DNA of 64,000 nucleotides from Bacillota bacterium (GTDB lineage Bacteria; Bacillota_I; Bacilli_A; RFN20; CAG-826), in the NCBI GenBank assembly GCA_023393065.1, contig JAEWMX010000005.1, positions 119,409 through 183,408 of the forward strand. Direction: 5' to 3'. Of the stretch, positions 41,178 to 49,591 are shown one piece after another. Within the stretch, counting starts at the first letter, position 1; every line of letters begins with the position of its first letter. Below the pieces are notes generated by a model, which was not told where the DNA came from, made no database searches, and was given only the letters and a program-made list of their open reading frames with translations. Both the position numbers and the translations under genes were made by a program.

Positions 41178-42536
41178 TTACCCCCTTTGTTTATCGTGCA
41201 TTAAGACGGTTGTTATTGAATGGGAAGGAAGTTTAATCTGAGTTCCTTCCCCTTCAAGATGGAGGGTCATTTTTGTGGCTCTTCCTTCATTTTGAATGAT
41301 GGTGACATAGTCATTGTTGGGATTCATAAACGACACGGCTAAAACTTTTTTATTGCCGTTTACTTCGGTTTGAATGCGCACGGCATCAGGCAAGACATAG
41401 CGAGAAAAATGCCCGATGAAGTAATAAGATGGGTTAAAAGTTACCTCCTTGGTTTGGTGATTATAGATAATCGGCGCCTCGCAATAGTTCTTCGCGTGAT
41501 TGGGTCCGCCGCTTTCGTCGAGGACGAGGTTCCAATCGATCCATCCTTCGCAATAATTGTTGAAATCATTAATCATGTTGCGCCCGTAAGTCTCTCCGTT
41601 TTTCCAAAGGCCGATTTCGCTATAACCATTGTTGCGGTTAGCGAGTTCAACACAGCCTTCTGTGAAGAGGAGGTGCTTATTAGGATAGCGATCGTGGACG
41701 ATTGAAAGATTGCGATGCTCATCAGAGACATACCAGTGATAGCCAAGCCCCCAGACGAGATTTCGGACTTCCTCTTTGGAGTAGATATCATCAGCCCGTT
41801 CAATAATGTGGTCGCGATTATGATCCCAAGCGATTATCTTGGTTTTTTCTAATCCTTGATTAACGAGGGCGGGGTATAAATTATTCAAGATGAAATCAGC
41901 TTCTTCTTTTCCTGAGTATAGGCACGATTCCCATGTCTGCGTCGCTTCTGGCTCGTTTTGGACTGAGAGAAACTCAACATAGATATGGCGCTTGCTCATC
42001 TCATGCAAATAGCGGGTGATATATTTAGCCCACAGCGAATAACATTCCGGTTTTAATGTGCCGCCCTCGGTCATTGAGCTGTTCGTCTTCATGTATGCTG
42101 GCGGGCTCCATGGTGAGGCGAGAAAGCGCATTGGATATTCGGAAATTGATTTGGCGATTTCAATGACGGGAATGACATATTTCTCTTCGCGGGCCAAATT
42201 AAACGTCGAAAGATTTGTATCGCCCTCAGCGACATAAGAATAAGTATCTAACGAGAAATCACAGGAGTTGATAACTACTCTCCCCAGGCAATAATTGAGG
42301 CCGCCTGAAGTGAAATATGCACGCATGATTGTCTCCATCGTCTGCGGACTAGATTTCATAATGTTAGAGCAAGCTGCTTCGGTAAAAGCTCCGCCAAAAC
42401 CGAGGATCTTCTGAAACCTTTTTTCAGGAAAAAGCGCAATATTTGCGCGTTTGATTCTCGTTTTAGGACTAAATTTAGGGATAAATCTCCTGCACCAATA
42501 GCCCGCCGCTTTACTCGTCTGTACAATTTCAATCAT
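41178..42536 (-). CDS. Glycoside hydrolase family 30 enzyme, cytosolic
   Basis: This 452-residue enzyme is GH30, the glucosylceramidase/beta-1,6-glucanase clan. The acid/base is Glu195 (SVQNEPEATQTWES) and the nucleophile Glu293 (LLFTEGC). GFGGAFTEA opens the barrel and SPWSPPAYMKTN is a family hallmark. No signal peptide is present, so it works on imported oligosaccharides or glycosides. GAGGTG precedes the start. It lies in the LacI-controlled locus with an ABC importer and an extracellular GH30, giving one outer and one inner enzyme of the same family. The exact linkage cleaved is not determined. Confidence 0.92.
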   Translation of the reverse strand: MIEIVQTSKAAGYWCRRFIPKFSPKTRIKRANIALFPEKRFQKILGFGGAFTEAACSNIMKSSPQTMETIMRAYFTSGGLNYCLGRVVINSCDFSLDTYSYVAEGDTNLSTFNLAREEKYVIPVIEIAKSISEYPMRFLASPWSPPAYMKTNSSMTEGGTLKPECYSLWAKYITRYLHEMSKRHIYVEFLSVQNEPEATQTWESCLYSGKEEADFILNNLYPALVNQGLEKTKIIAWDHNRDHIIERADDIYSKEEVRNLVWGLGYHWYVSDEHRNLSIVHDRYPNKHLLFTEGCVELANRNNGYSEIGLWKNGETYGRNMINDFNNYCEGWIDWNLVLDESGGPNHAKNYCEAPIIYNHQTKEVTFNPSYYFIGHFSRYVLPDAVRIQTEVNGNKKVLAVSFMNPNNDYVTIIQNEGRATKMTLHLEGEGTQIKLPSHSITTVLMHDKQRG

Positions 42537-42547
42537 CGATGTTCACC

Positions 42548-45382
42548 TCAATTAAACACAACTTTCAATAGCCCTTCCCATCTCTCAAACGAATATGTTC
42601 TTCCGCCGTGATTGATGGTGCGTGCAAAATTGATAGTCATGTCACTAGTCATGTCGCTCCGTGTGTCGTCAATGTTTAATACGATGTCGTAATAAGTTCC
42701 CGATGTCGTTAATTCACCGAGGGCGAAAGCAAATTCGAAGCGCTGATTTGTCGTCGATTCGTTGTCGGTCATGGATAAGGTCTCGGTGGCTGAACCAGTC
42801 CAATAGGTTATTAGAAGCTGTGCCTCATAATCGCCTCTCATCATCCCGCTTATTAAGAGCACAGGGCTTTCTTCAACAAGGACAAGATCGGCGGTCGCCC
42901 CATAATAGTTCAAAGTGTCATAAGCGATTTTGGCGACATTTCCCCACTCTTTGAATCCATAGCGACGATCATTGATCGTAATGTTATTTCTTTCCATTGC
43001 TTCGGCGTTTATTTCATAGAGAACAGATGTTGTCTTATCTTTGATAACAATGTCGTACCATACCCCGCTTTTGCTCATTGAAGAGCAATCGAATGTATAA
43101 TCAAGAGTTCTTGAACTCGCGCTTTCGATTTCGAATGATTCTCCGCCCACTTCTTTGATCCAGAGCATGAGATTGCTTGGGGCGACATGGCCGGTGATGG
43201 TAGCGGTCACCTTTAGCGTCGGAACTCCTGAGACATTATTGAGAGTTAGATGCGCAGCGCTGAACAGTTGTTCGCCATCGACCAAAGGATAAGAAACAAA
43301 AGTCGATAGTCCGTTTTTTCCAGTCATGACTAGGAAATAATATGGTTTTTCCTCATCATACGAGGTATCGACATATGTCTCCTCGAGAATATATATGGGG
43401 TCGACGACACCAGTATTTGTCTGATTGACTAATTCCGCGGACTCGTCAAAAGAAGGAGTGGAACTTCGATAAATAGCTTTGCCATATGGATCGCAGAAAC
43501 TGCTCCACGAAGTTTCGATATCGAGACCGAAATTAATGGTGGCTATATTTTCTTCGACATATATATTTGGCTGCATCTTTGGAATGGAAAGCGGTAAAAA
43601 AGCCGTTTTTGCTTCGGAAATGACCCAAAGATAGAAGTCGTTGGAGACACCTTCAAGGCTGATTTTATATGTAGTCGTTGTTTCGCTTATCGAGGAATAT
43701 TCGATGCTCTCATCGCGGTTGTCAGACGCTCCGATGCGAAATTCAAGTTCGCTATAGGCTTTATCAAGAGAGACGTACAAATCATATTGCTCAACCGTTT
43801 TTTGAACGATTTGAATTCCTTGTATTTCAATCCCTTCACTATATGTTTCGTGTCTTTCTAAAAGAGGCGCTACTAATGTCACGACGCTTTCGGGTTGAAG
43901 GCGGTAGGTGATGACTCGCCCATTCATCACGACATCAACATCTTCGTAGGTTGTCGAATCGTTATTGGCGAGAATGAAGGCGTATGAGCCATCACCGCGC
44001 CGATAAGCGGCGCACTTGATCTTCGCCTCGTTATCGCTTAGCGAGTCAACAAGCACCGATTTTTTGCCAGCGACTGGCTGATTGTATTTGCTGATGTGCG
44101 TAAACGAATAGTAGGCTGCCGATTTGCTGACAACCCCATTTTTTAATGACAACATGCCGTAACAATGCGCATCGTTTCCCAAGACGGGCTGACCCTCATT
44201 TGTCAGCAAGGCATTCCAATATATTGACATGCTAACCCCGTGGCTGAGCGGTCCGACCGTCACGTTCGCCGTCGACCAGCTCAAATTCGCAGCAAAGTCG
44301 ATTGACTCGTCGCTTTCCGTGATTTCTGTCATGTAATTTTCCATTTCGGGATATCGCTCTTGATTATTTGCTAAAAGATTTGGATAGACGCTGGACCACT
44401 CGGCTCCATAGGCGTGAAAAGCGAAACCCGATATTGATTTCTTGAGAGTCTTATTGGCATTAATCTCTTCTGCAAATAGATCGAATAAAGTGCGATCTGA
44501 TTCCGAACCGACATTATGGTCATAAGCCATTATTTTCGTATTGAGATTGGCCTCTTTTAGGTAGGCGCTCACTTTTGTTGCGACGCGAAGATATTGGGTC
44601 GTTCCCATCTGCATTGAAGGATAATCAACGTTGGCAATTGTCGGTTCATTTATCAAAGATAAGTATTGAACATCGATCCCTCTGGCTTTGTAGCTCGTCA
44701 CAAACTTTACGAGGTATTTTGCATAAGACTCTTCTTCGTTTGTCAATTCGTCTTGGCTATGGCCGATGAGGTTGCCACCAATCAGCGATTCGTTTGTCTT
44801 CATCCACGCCGGAGCGCTCCAAGGAGCAGCCACGAAAATGACATTGGAGTTTATCGCTTGAATATTTAGAAGCGCCGGTATGAGATATTCAGAATCTTTT
44901 TCGAGGCTAAAAGCTGTGAGATCATAGTCTTTTTGCCCCAAAGGCATGTCGTCGAGCGTGTAAAAAGCGTCAGTATTCGTATAATCGCTCGTACCGATGG
45001 GAATTCGCACGACATTAAGGGCTCCTTCCTCGCTATGAAAAAGCGACTCGAGAGCATCTGCTCGTTTTTCTTCACTCAAAGTGCTGAGCAAGTATGCGCT
45101 CGAATGCGTGATGGCTACCCCGGCGCCGTGTAAAACATTTTGCGTGACATCAGGATAGACATTTACTTCGGTGTTGCCACTGAACTCGTATGGGCGCCAC
45201 GCTAAATCGGCTTGGCGAGCGTGCAACTTGGATTTTGTGCCAGTCGTTTCAAAAACCTCAACAAAATCGGCAAGGGCGGGATTTTTTGATTTCAAGGCAA
45301 AATAGAGACCGAGAGAAGTTCCGATCGCACCTAAGGCGATGATCGAACTTAGTCCGATGATGAGAATCGTTTTCCTTTTCAT
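42548..45382 (-). CDS. Glycoside hydrolase family 30 enzyme, extracellular membrane-anchored
   Basis: This 944-residue protein has an N-terminal hydrophobic segment (about 5-30) and no lipobox, so it is likely membrane-anchored with the enzyme outside. The GH30 domain (about 75-510) has acid/base Glu246 (SLINEPTIA) and nucleophile Glu353 (YMTEITES), plus APWSAPAWMKTN. The C-terminal 430 residues are beta-rich modules that may bind carbohydrate; fibronectin- or Ig-like folds are possible but not recognised. Its start overlaps the permease stop (ATGA), so it is translated with the transporter. It probably cleaves a polymer or glycoconjugate at the surface to feed the importer. Confidence 0.9.
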   Translation of the reverse strand: MKRKTILIIGLSSIIALGAIGTSLGLYFALKSKNPALADFVEVFETTGTKSKLHARQADLAWRPYEFSGNTEVNVYPDVTQNVLHGAGVAITHSSAYLLSTLSEEKRADALESLFHSEEGALNVVRIPIGTSDYTNTDAFYTLDDMPLGQKDYDLTAFSLEKDSEYLIPALLNIQAINSNVIFVAAPWSAPAWMKTNESLIGGNLIGHSQDELTNEEESYAKYLVKFVTSYKARGIDVQYLSLINEPTIANVDYPSMQMGTTQYLRVATKVSAYLKEANLNTKIMAYDHNVGSESDRTLFDLFAEEINANKTLKKSISGFAFHAYGAEWSSVYPNLLANNQERYPEMENYMTEITESDESIDFAANLSWSTANVTVGPLSHGVSMSIYWNALLTNEGQPVLGNDAHCYGMLSLKNGVVSKSAAYYSFTHISKYNQPVAGKKSVLVDSLSDNEAKIKCAAYRRGDGSYAFILANNDSTTYEDVDVVMNGRVITYRLQPESVVTLVAPLLERHETYSEGIEIQGIQIVQKTVEQYDLYVSLDKAYSELEFRIGASDNRDESIEYSSISETTTTYKISLEGVSNDFYLWVISEAKTAFLPLSIPKMQPNIYVEENIATINFGLDIETSWSSFCDPYGKAIYRSSTPSFDESAELVNQTNTGVVDPIYILEETYVDTSYDEEKPYYFLVMTGKNGLSTFVSYPLVDGEQLFSAAHLTLNNVSGVPTLKVTATITGHVAPSNLMLWIKEVGGESFEIESASSRTLDYTFDCSSMSKSGVWYDIVIKDKTTSVLYEINAEAMERNNITINDRRYGFKEWGNVAKIAYDTLNYYGATADLVLVEESPVLLISGMMRGDYEAQLLITYWTGSATETLSMTDNESTTNQRFEFAFALGELTTSGTYYDIVLNIDDTRSDMTSDMTINFARTINHGGRTYSFERWEGLLKVVFN

Positions 45383-46269
45383 TCTTTGACACCGCCGATA
45401 TTTATGCCTTGGAGGACAAATCTTTGCAAAGCAAAGAAGATAACGATTAGTGGAGCTGATACAATCACTGATCCAGCTAGCATCTGCGGATACATCGAAG
45501 GGTTATTTTGTCCGGCGCTGATCAACGAGCCGAGCGAGCGAGCCAGAGTGAAGACATCCGGCGACTGTGTCGCGACGAGAGCCCACATGAAGTTGTTGTA
45601 ATTCCACATGAAAGTCGTGATGCCTAAGACGACTAGCATCGGGCTGACCAACGGCAAGGCGATGGTGAAAAAAATACGGAAATGCCCAGCCCCATCCATG
45701 ACGGCCGCCTCCTCGATTTCCTTATTGAGTCCCAAGAATTGCTGACGCATCAAAAAGACGTTATAAATCGACATGATGAAAGGAAGAATCAAAACGAGTA
45801 AAGTATCGTCGATTAATAATGTCCGGCTGATGATGAGATTGGGAATCGTCATAATGGCTCCGGGGACCATCATCGAAGCAATCATTATCTTGAAGATTAA
45901 GTCCCGCCCTTTAAATTGAATGCGAGCGAAGGCGTAACCAGCTAAGGCGTTTAAAAAGAGATTTAAGAAGGTGTTTACGAGACAGACAATCATCGTATTA
46001 GCAAATACTTGGGAAAGATTTAGATATTCGATAGCCGATGCATAATTTGATAAGACGAAGCGGACGTTTCCGTTTGCATCGCGGGGAATAATTGTGAAAT
46101 TCGGACTAAATATCTGAGCCGGTTCTTTAAAGGAAGCCGAGATGAGCCATAAGTATGGGAAAATAAAGGAAAGGGCTAAAAGAACCAATATGACATACAT
46201 GAGTATGCGCGCTGGTTTTAGACGGAATTTTTTCTTGCGTGGGCTAGCAAGTCTTAAGGTGTTTTCCAT
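45379..46269 (-). CDS. Carbohydrate ABC transporter permease, MalG/UgpE type (CUT1)
   Basis: This 296-residue permease has six membrane segments and the coupling loop EEAAVMDGAGHFRIFFTIALP near residue 190, typical of the second permease of CUT1 sugar importers. The start overlaps the end of the preceding permease gene by 26 bases and carries AAAGGAAA as ribosome site. It pairs with the 46244 permease and the 47212 binding protein. Confidence 0.93.
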   Translation of the reverse strand: MENTLRLASPRKKKFRLKPARILMYVILVLLALSFIFPYLWLISASFKEPAQIFSPNFTIIPRDANGNVRFVLSNYASAIEYLNLSQVFANTMIVCLVNTFLNLFLNALAGYAFARIQFKGRDLIFKIMIASMMVPGAIMTIPNLIISRTLLIDDTLLVLILPFIMSIYNVFLMRQQFLGLNKEIEEAAVMDGAGHFRIFFTIALPLVSPMLVVLGITTFMWNYNNFMWALVATQSPDVFTLARSLGSLISAGQNNPSMYPQMLAGSVIVSAPLIVIFFALQRFVLQGINIGGVKE

Positions 46270-47191
46270 CTTTTTCCTTTCTCTTTTTTATTTTTCTTTC
46301 CTTGCCACTGGGAAGGAAGCGCTGACCAAGTAAAGTAATGGTTAGAATTAAAGCGAAGAGGATGTAGCTCATCGCCGAGGCCGTACCGACTTCTTGATAT
46401 CCAAAAATCATATTGTATATTTCGAGCATGAAAGTGGTGGTGGAACCATCAGGACCGCCACCGGTCATCAGATACATGTGATCAAAAGCTTGGAGTGAAC
46501 CAATCGTGCTCGTTATGCATAAAAAGAAGATGGTCGGCGCGACGCCAGGAAGCGTGACATGAAAAAATTTCCGAATTGTGCCGCCACCATCAATTTCACA
46601 TGCTTCATATAATGAAGGATTGATGTTTTTCATAGCTGAAAGCATGATTAATACGTTATAGCCAAGACCCGACCAAATCGCCATGAGCGCCATCAACGGC
46701 AAAGCCGTCGTCGTCCGACCGAGAAGATTAATATTGGTTCCCCAAGCCCGGTTTATCGCTCCGACGACACCATATGTGGGATCAATCAGAAACATCCAGA
46801 TAGCCGAGATGGCGACTCCGGCGGTGACTGAAGGAATAAAGAAAGCCGACTTGAAGAATTTCTCACCCTTTATTTTGCTATTGAGCATTGCTGAGACAAT
46901 CAAGGTGACAATAACGCTTAGCGGGACACTCATCAGCATATACTGAATCGTGACCCATAGTGATTTCCAAAAATTGGGATAGAGGATGCGGTTGCTAAAT
47001 AGCTGAATATAGTTGTCAAATCCGACAAAGCGAGGCGCCGTCCGCCAATTCCATTCCGTAAAAGAAATTCCAAAAGACATAAATATTGGGGCGATTTGGA
47101 AAACGATAAAATATAAAATAAGAGGCATGATGAACAACCAGCCCATCAATGCCGTCTTACGCTTTTGTCGCCTTTTATCGATTACGACCAT
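46244..47191 (-). CDS. Carbohydrate ABC transporter permease, MalF/UgpA type (CUT1)
   Basis: This 315-residue permease of the CUT1 class has six membrane segments and the coupling loop YEACEIDGGGTIRKFFHVTLPG near residue 200. It lies 20 bases after the binding-protein gene. The C-terminus is very Lys-rich (KERKIKKRKEKDGKH), encoded where the next gene begins. GGGGG precedes the start. Confidence 0.93.
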   Translation of the reverse strand: MVVIDKRRQKRKTALMGWLFIMPLILYFIVFQIAPIFMSFGISFTEWNWRTAPRFVGFDNYIQLFSNRILYPNFWKSLWVTIQYMLMSVPLSVIVTLIVSAMLNSKIKGEKFFKSAFFIPSVTAGVAISAIWMFLIDPTYGVVGAINRAWGTNINLLGRTTTALPLMALMAIWSGLGYNVLIMLSAMKNINPSLYEACEIDGGGTIRKFFHVTLPGVAPTIFFLCITSTIGSLQAFDHMYLMTGGGPDGSTTTFMLEIYNMIFGYQEVGTASAMSYILFALILTITLLGQRFLPSGKERKIKKRKEKDGKHLKTC

Positions 47192-47211
47192 ATAGCCCCC
47201 GTGCTACACCT

Positions 47212-48426
47212 CTAGAAAAGGAGTTGGTTTGCCGCCGCGGCAGCATCATCTAATGATGTTTGAATATCTCTTGGATTTTCATCGCTGAGAATCTTGTCGC
47301 TTAACGCCGGTCCTAAATAATCGTCATTAACCCGGATCCACTTGGGAATTACCGGCCGTGGAACCGAGTTTTCCATCTGCGCAATAATTGTATTAAGACG
47401 CGCATCATCACTCGTCGCGAACTCGCGAATAGCCGGAAAGTTACCGGTAAAGTCAGATAATTTGTTTAAGTTATCTTCTCGCAGTAGATATTCGATGAGG
47501 GTCGCGCACTGATTCTTGAGCTTTGAATGGCTATAAACAACGACATTTTCTCCGCCCATGTTTGAAAAAGATGTTTCGCCCGTTTTACTTGGCACAGGTG
47601 CCACGTCATAGTTGAGAGTCGGAAAATTGATGTCGAAGCGATCGATATCCGAAGACGAGCCGAGTTTAAAAGCGACGAGCCCGTTACCGAAAGCATCACT
47701 CGTCCCACGATTAATAATCGAAGTTTCATCGCTGCCATAGAGATCGCGAATCATTTGTGCGGCTTCGACGCCGTGAGCATCATTAAAAGCCACAGCCGTG
47801 TTTTGCTGATTGATGAGTCGGCCACCGCAATTGGCTAAAAAGGCCTGAAAGTACCAACCGGCATAACCGCCGTTACCAATTCCGTCAAATAGTGACTTGC
47901 CAGTCGGAAGATCGGCGCGGCAAGCGAGCCATTCCGCCCATGTCTCAGGCGCTGTTTCGACAAGACTTTTATTATAAAATAAAACGCTAGCCGTGACATT
48001 GAGAGGTAAACCATACAATTTGCTATCGTAGACATTGGTGGAAAAAACAGAAGGGAAAAAATCTTCTTGCTCAACGGATGAGAAATCATCGAATATCGAT
48101 GTGATGTCAAAAATCGTTCCATCAGACGCGTAATCCGAGATTAAAGGCTGATCAAGATAAGACATATCTGGTTTTGAACGTCCGCTGAGCGCACTGTTAA
48201 GAGCCATATTAAAACTGTCCTTAACTACCAAATTCAGCTTAACTTTTATCCCCGTCTCTTCAGTGAAGTTAGAGATTAAAGCCCGAAACGCATTTTGATG
48301 TTCCTGAGTCGATGGCTGATATGCCCAAAAGGAAACAATATCGTCACCCTGGCCGTCTTGACAGCCTGCCAAGGATAAGAGAGTGATTGCTAGGAATGCA
48401 ATCTTTGAATTAATCGAGTTTTTCAT
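47212..48426 (-). CDS. Sugar ABC transporter substrate-binding lipoprotein (CUT1)
   Basis: This 404-residue binding protein has lipobox LAGC (Cys22) and the CUT1 pattern: FTEETGIKVKLNLV, YLDQPLISDYASDGTIFDIT, YGLPLNVTASVLFYNKSLV and FKLGSSSDIDRFD. It delivers an oligosaccharide, probably the GH30 product, to the two permeases downstream. AGGAGG precedes the start, and a LacI operator (48438-48451) lies 12 bases upstream. No ATPase gene follows; an MsmX-like shared ATPase must serve the system, and the one at 14425 is a candidate. Confidence 0.93.
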   Translation of the reverse strand: MKNSINSKIAFLAITLLSLAGCQDGQGDDIVSFWAYQPSTQEHQNAFRALISNFTEETGIKVKLNLVVKDSFNMALNSALSGRSKPDMSYLDQPLISDYASDGTIFDITSIFDDFSSVEQEDFFPSVFSTNVYDSKLYGLPLNVTASVLFYNKSLVETAPETWAEWLACRADLPTGKSLFDGIGNGGYAGWYFQAFLANCGGRLINQQNTAVAFNDAHGVEAAQMIRDLYGSDETSIINRGTSDAFGNGLVAFKLGSSSDIDRFDINFPTLNYDVAPVPSKTGETSFSNMGGENVVVYSHSKLKNQCATLIEYLLREDNLNKLSDFTGNFPAIREFATSDDARLNTIIAQMENSVPRPVIPKWIRVNDDYLGPALSDKILSDENPRDIQTSLDDAAAAANQLLF

Positions 48427-48437
48427 GTGCCTCCTAA

Positions 48438-48451
48438 TGATATCGTTAACA
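48438..48451. promoter_or_regulatory. LacI-family operator TGATATCGTTAACA before binding-protein gene
   Basis: The site fits TGNNANCGNTNNCA and shares the 11-base core ATGATATCGTT with the site before the lacI gene (49493-49503). It lies between the lacI and transporter genes, so the transporter operon probably has its own repressed promoter here. Confidence 0.72.
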
Positions 48452-48494
48452 ATTTATTAAGAACGAGATTTGAATGAAAAGAAAACACCTTATA

Positions 48495-49460
48495 TTATTT
48501 GCGAGTTGAATTACCGATTTTTAAGATTGGGGTATAGTAATTAACGGTTGCGTTACCGCTGCGTGGATGGTGAATCTTTTTTAGCAAAAGTTTAGCGAGT
48601 TCGACTCCTATTTCGTATATCGGCTGGTGGATTGTGGTAAGTTGTGGCGTGATGACTAGTTCTTTCCCCAAACCATCAAAACCGGTAATGGCTAGACTAT
48701 CGGGAACCGCGCGATTTAATTGGTTGGCGGCTTGCATAACACCGGCGGCCTGATCATCGCTTGAACATAAAATACAATCGATTTCCGGGTTATTTGTGAG
48801 TAATTTTTTACCTGCAAATAATCCACTATTTGCATTGTTTTCAGCGAAAATCGTCGTTTTTTCATCGTATTGAATGTGATTTTTCGTTAATGCGTTTTTG
48901 AAACCTTGGAATCGGTCTTGTGTGAATTTCCGATTTTCGTTAATACCAAGAAAAGCGAGTTTCTTGTACCCCTTTGCAAGAGCGTACTCGGTAATCATTT
49001 CCATACCTTTGACATTGTCGACATCGATACAATCGACATTTTCGCTGTGACCGAAAAGAACCAGAGGCTTTTCGAGAGCTAACGATTTGAGATTTTGTTC
49101 ATCTTCTATAGAAAGACCCATGAGAATCAAACCATCTACTGCTTCGTGGTTGTACCATTTTTTGCTGAGCAAAACGGAATAACCGTGTTCTCCGAGATAT
49201 CCGCTGATACCAGCGCTTACTTGAAGAACGAATTGGTTTGTTGGATCAAGATTATATGGTACATATAGATAAATTATGTTAGTGCGATTATAAACCAAGG
49301 CCTTCGCAACATTGTTCGGCGAATAATGATACTTATTGACGGCGTAAAGTATTTTTTCTCTAGTCTTTTCTTTGACTAAATTTGGTTTATTTAGAGCGCG
49401 GGAAATAGTGATGGCAGAGTAGCCCGTTATTTTGGATAACCCTTTTAATGTAATACCCAT
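48495..49460 (-). CDS. LacI family transcriptional regulator of the GH30 glycan locus
   Basis: This 321-residue repressor has the LacI helix-turn-helix at residues 3-50 (LKGLSKITGYSAITISRALNKPNLV ... YHYSPNNVAKAL) and a periplasmic-binding-protein-like effector domain (DGLILMGLS, CILCSSDDQAAGVM, LAITGFDGLG). It is the first gene of the minus-strand locus and shares operators with the transporter genes. Its own promoter (TTGACA-18-TATAAT) contains one operator, indicating autoregulation. The leader is only about 12 bases and shows no ribosome site. Confidence 0.94.
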   Translation of the reverse strand: MGITLKGLSKITGYSAITISRALNKPNLVKEKTREKILYAVNKYHYSPNNVAKALVYNRTNIIYLYVPYNLDPTNQFVLQVSAGISGYLGEHGYSVLLSKKWYNHEAVDGLILMGLSIEDEQNLKSLALEKPLVLFGHSENVDCIDVDNVKGMEMITEYALAKGYKKLAFLGINENRKFTQDRFQGFKNALTKNHIQYDEKTTIFAENNANSGLFAGKKLLTNNPEIDCILCSSDDQAAGVMQAANQLNRAVPDSLAITGFDGLGKELVITPQLTTIHQPIYEIGVELAKLLLKKIHHPRSGNATVNYYTPILKIGNSTRK

Positions 49461-49478
49461 AATTCGAATCTCATTTCC

Positions 49479-49508
49479 ATTATATAGTCAAAATGATATC
49501 GTTGTCAA
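49479..49508 (-). promoter_or_regulatory. Promoter of lacI gene (TTGACA-18-TATAAT) with embedded operator
   Basis: On the minus strand TTGACA (49508-49503) and TATAAT (49484-49479) are perfect hexamers 18 bases apart. The operator TGATATCGTTGTCA (49494-49507) covers the -35 and half of the spacer, so LacI binding would block RNA polymerase. Confidence 0.85.
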
Positions 49509-49572
49509 TTTTATTAAAATTATAGGTAAGGAAACATTTTTCTATCAAGCAAAGATGCAATGAGCGGCAAAT

Positions 49573-49581
49573 TGATATAAT
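49573..49581 (+). promoter_or_regulatory. Extended -10 (TGATATAAT) placed for a leaderless transcript
   Basis: TGATATAAT ends 10 bases before the GTG at 49592, putting transcription start about 4 bases before the start codon. No ribosome site fits in between. Confidence 0.6.
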
Positions 49582-49591
49582 AAGACTTACA

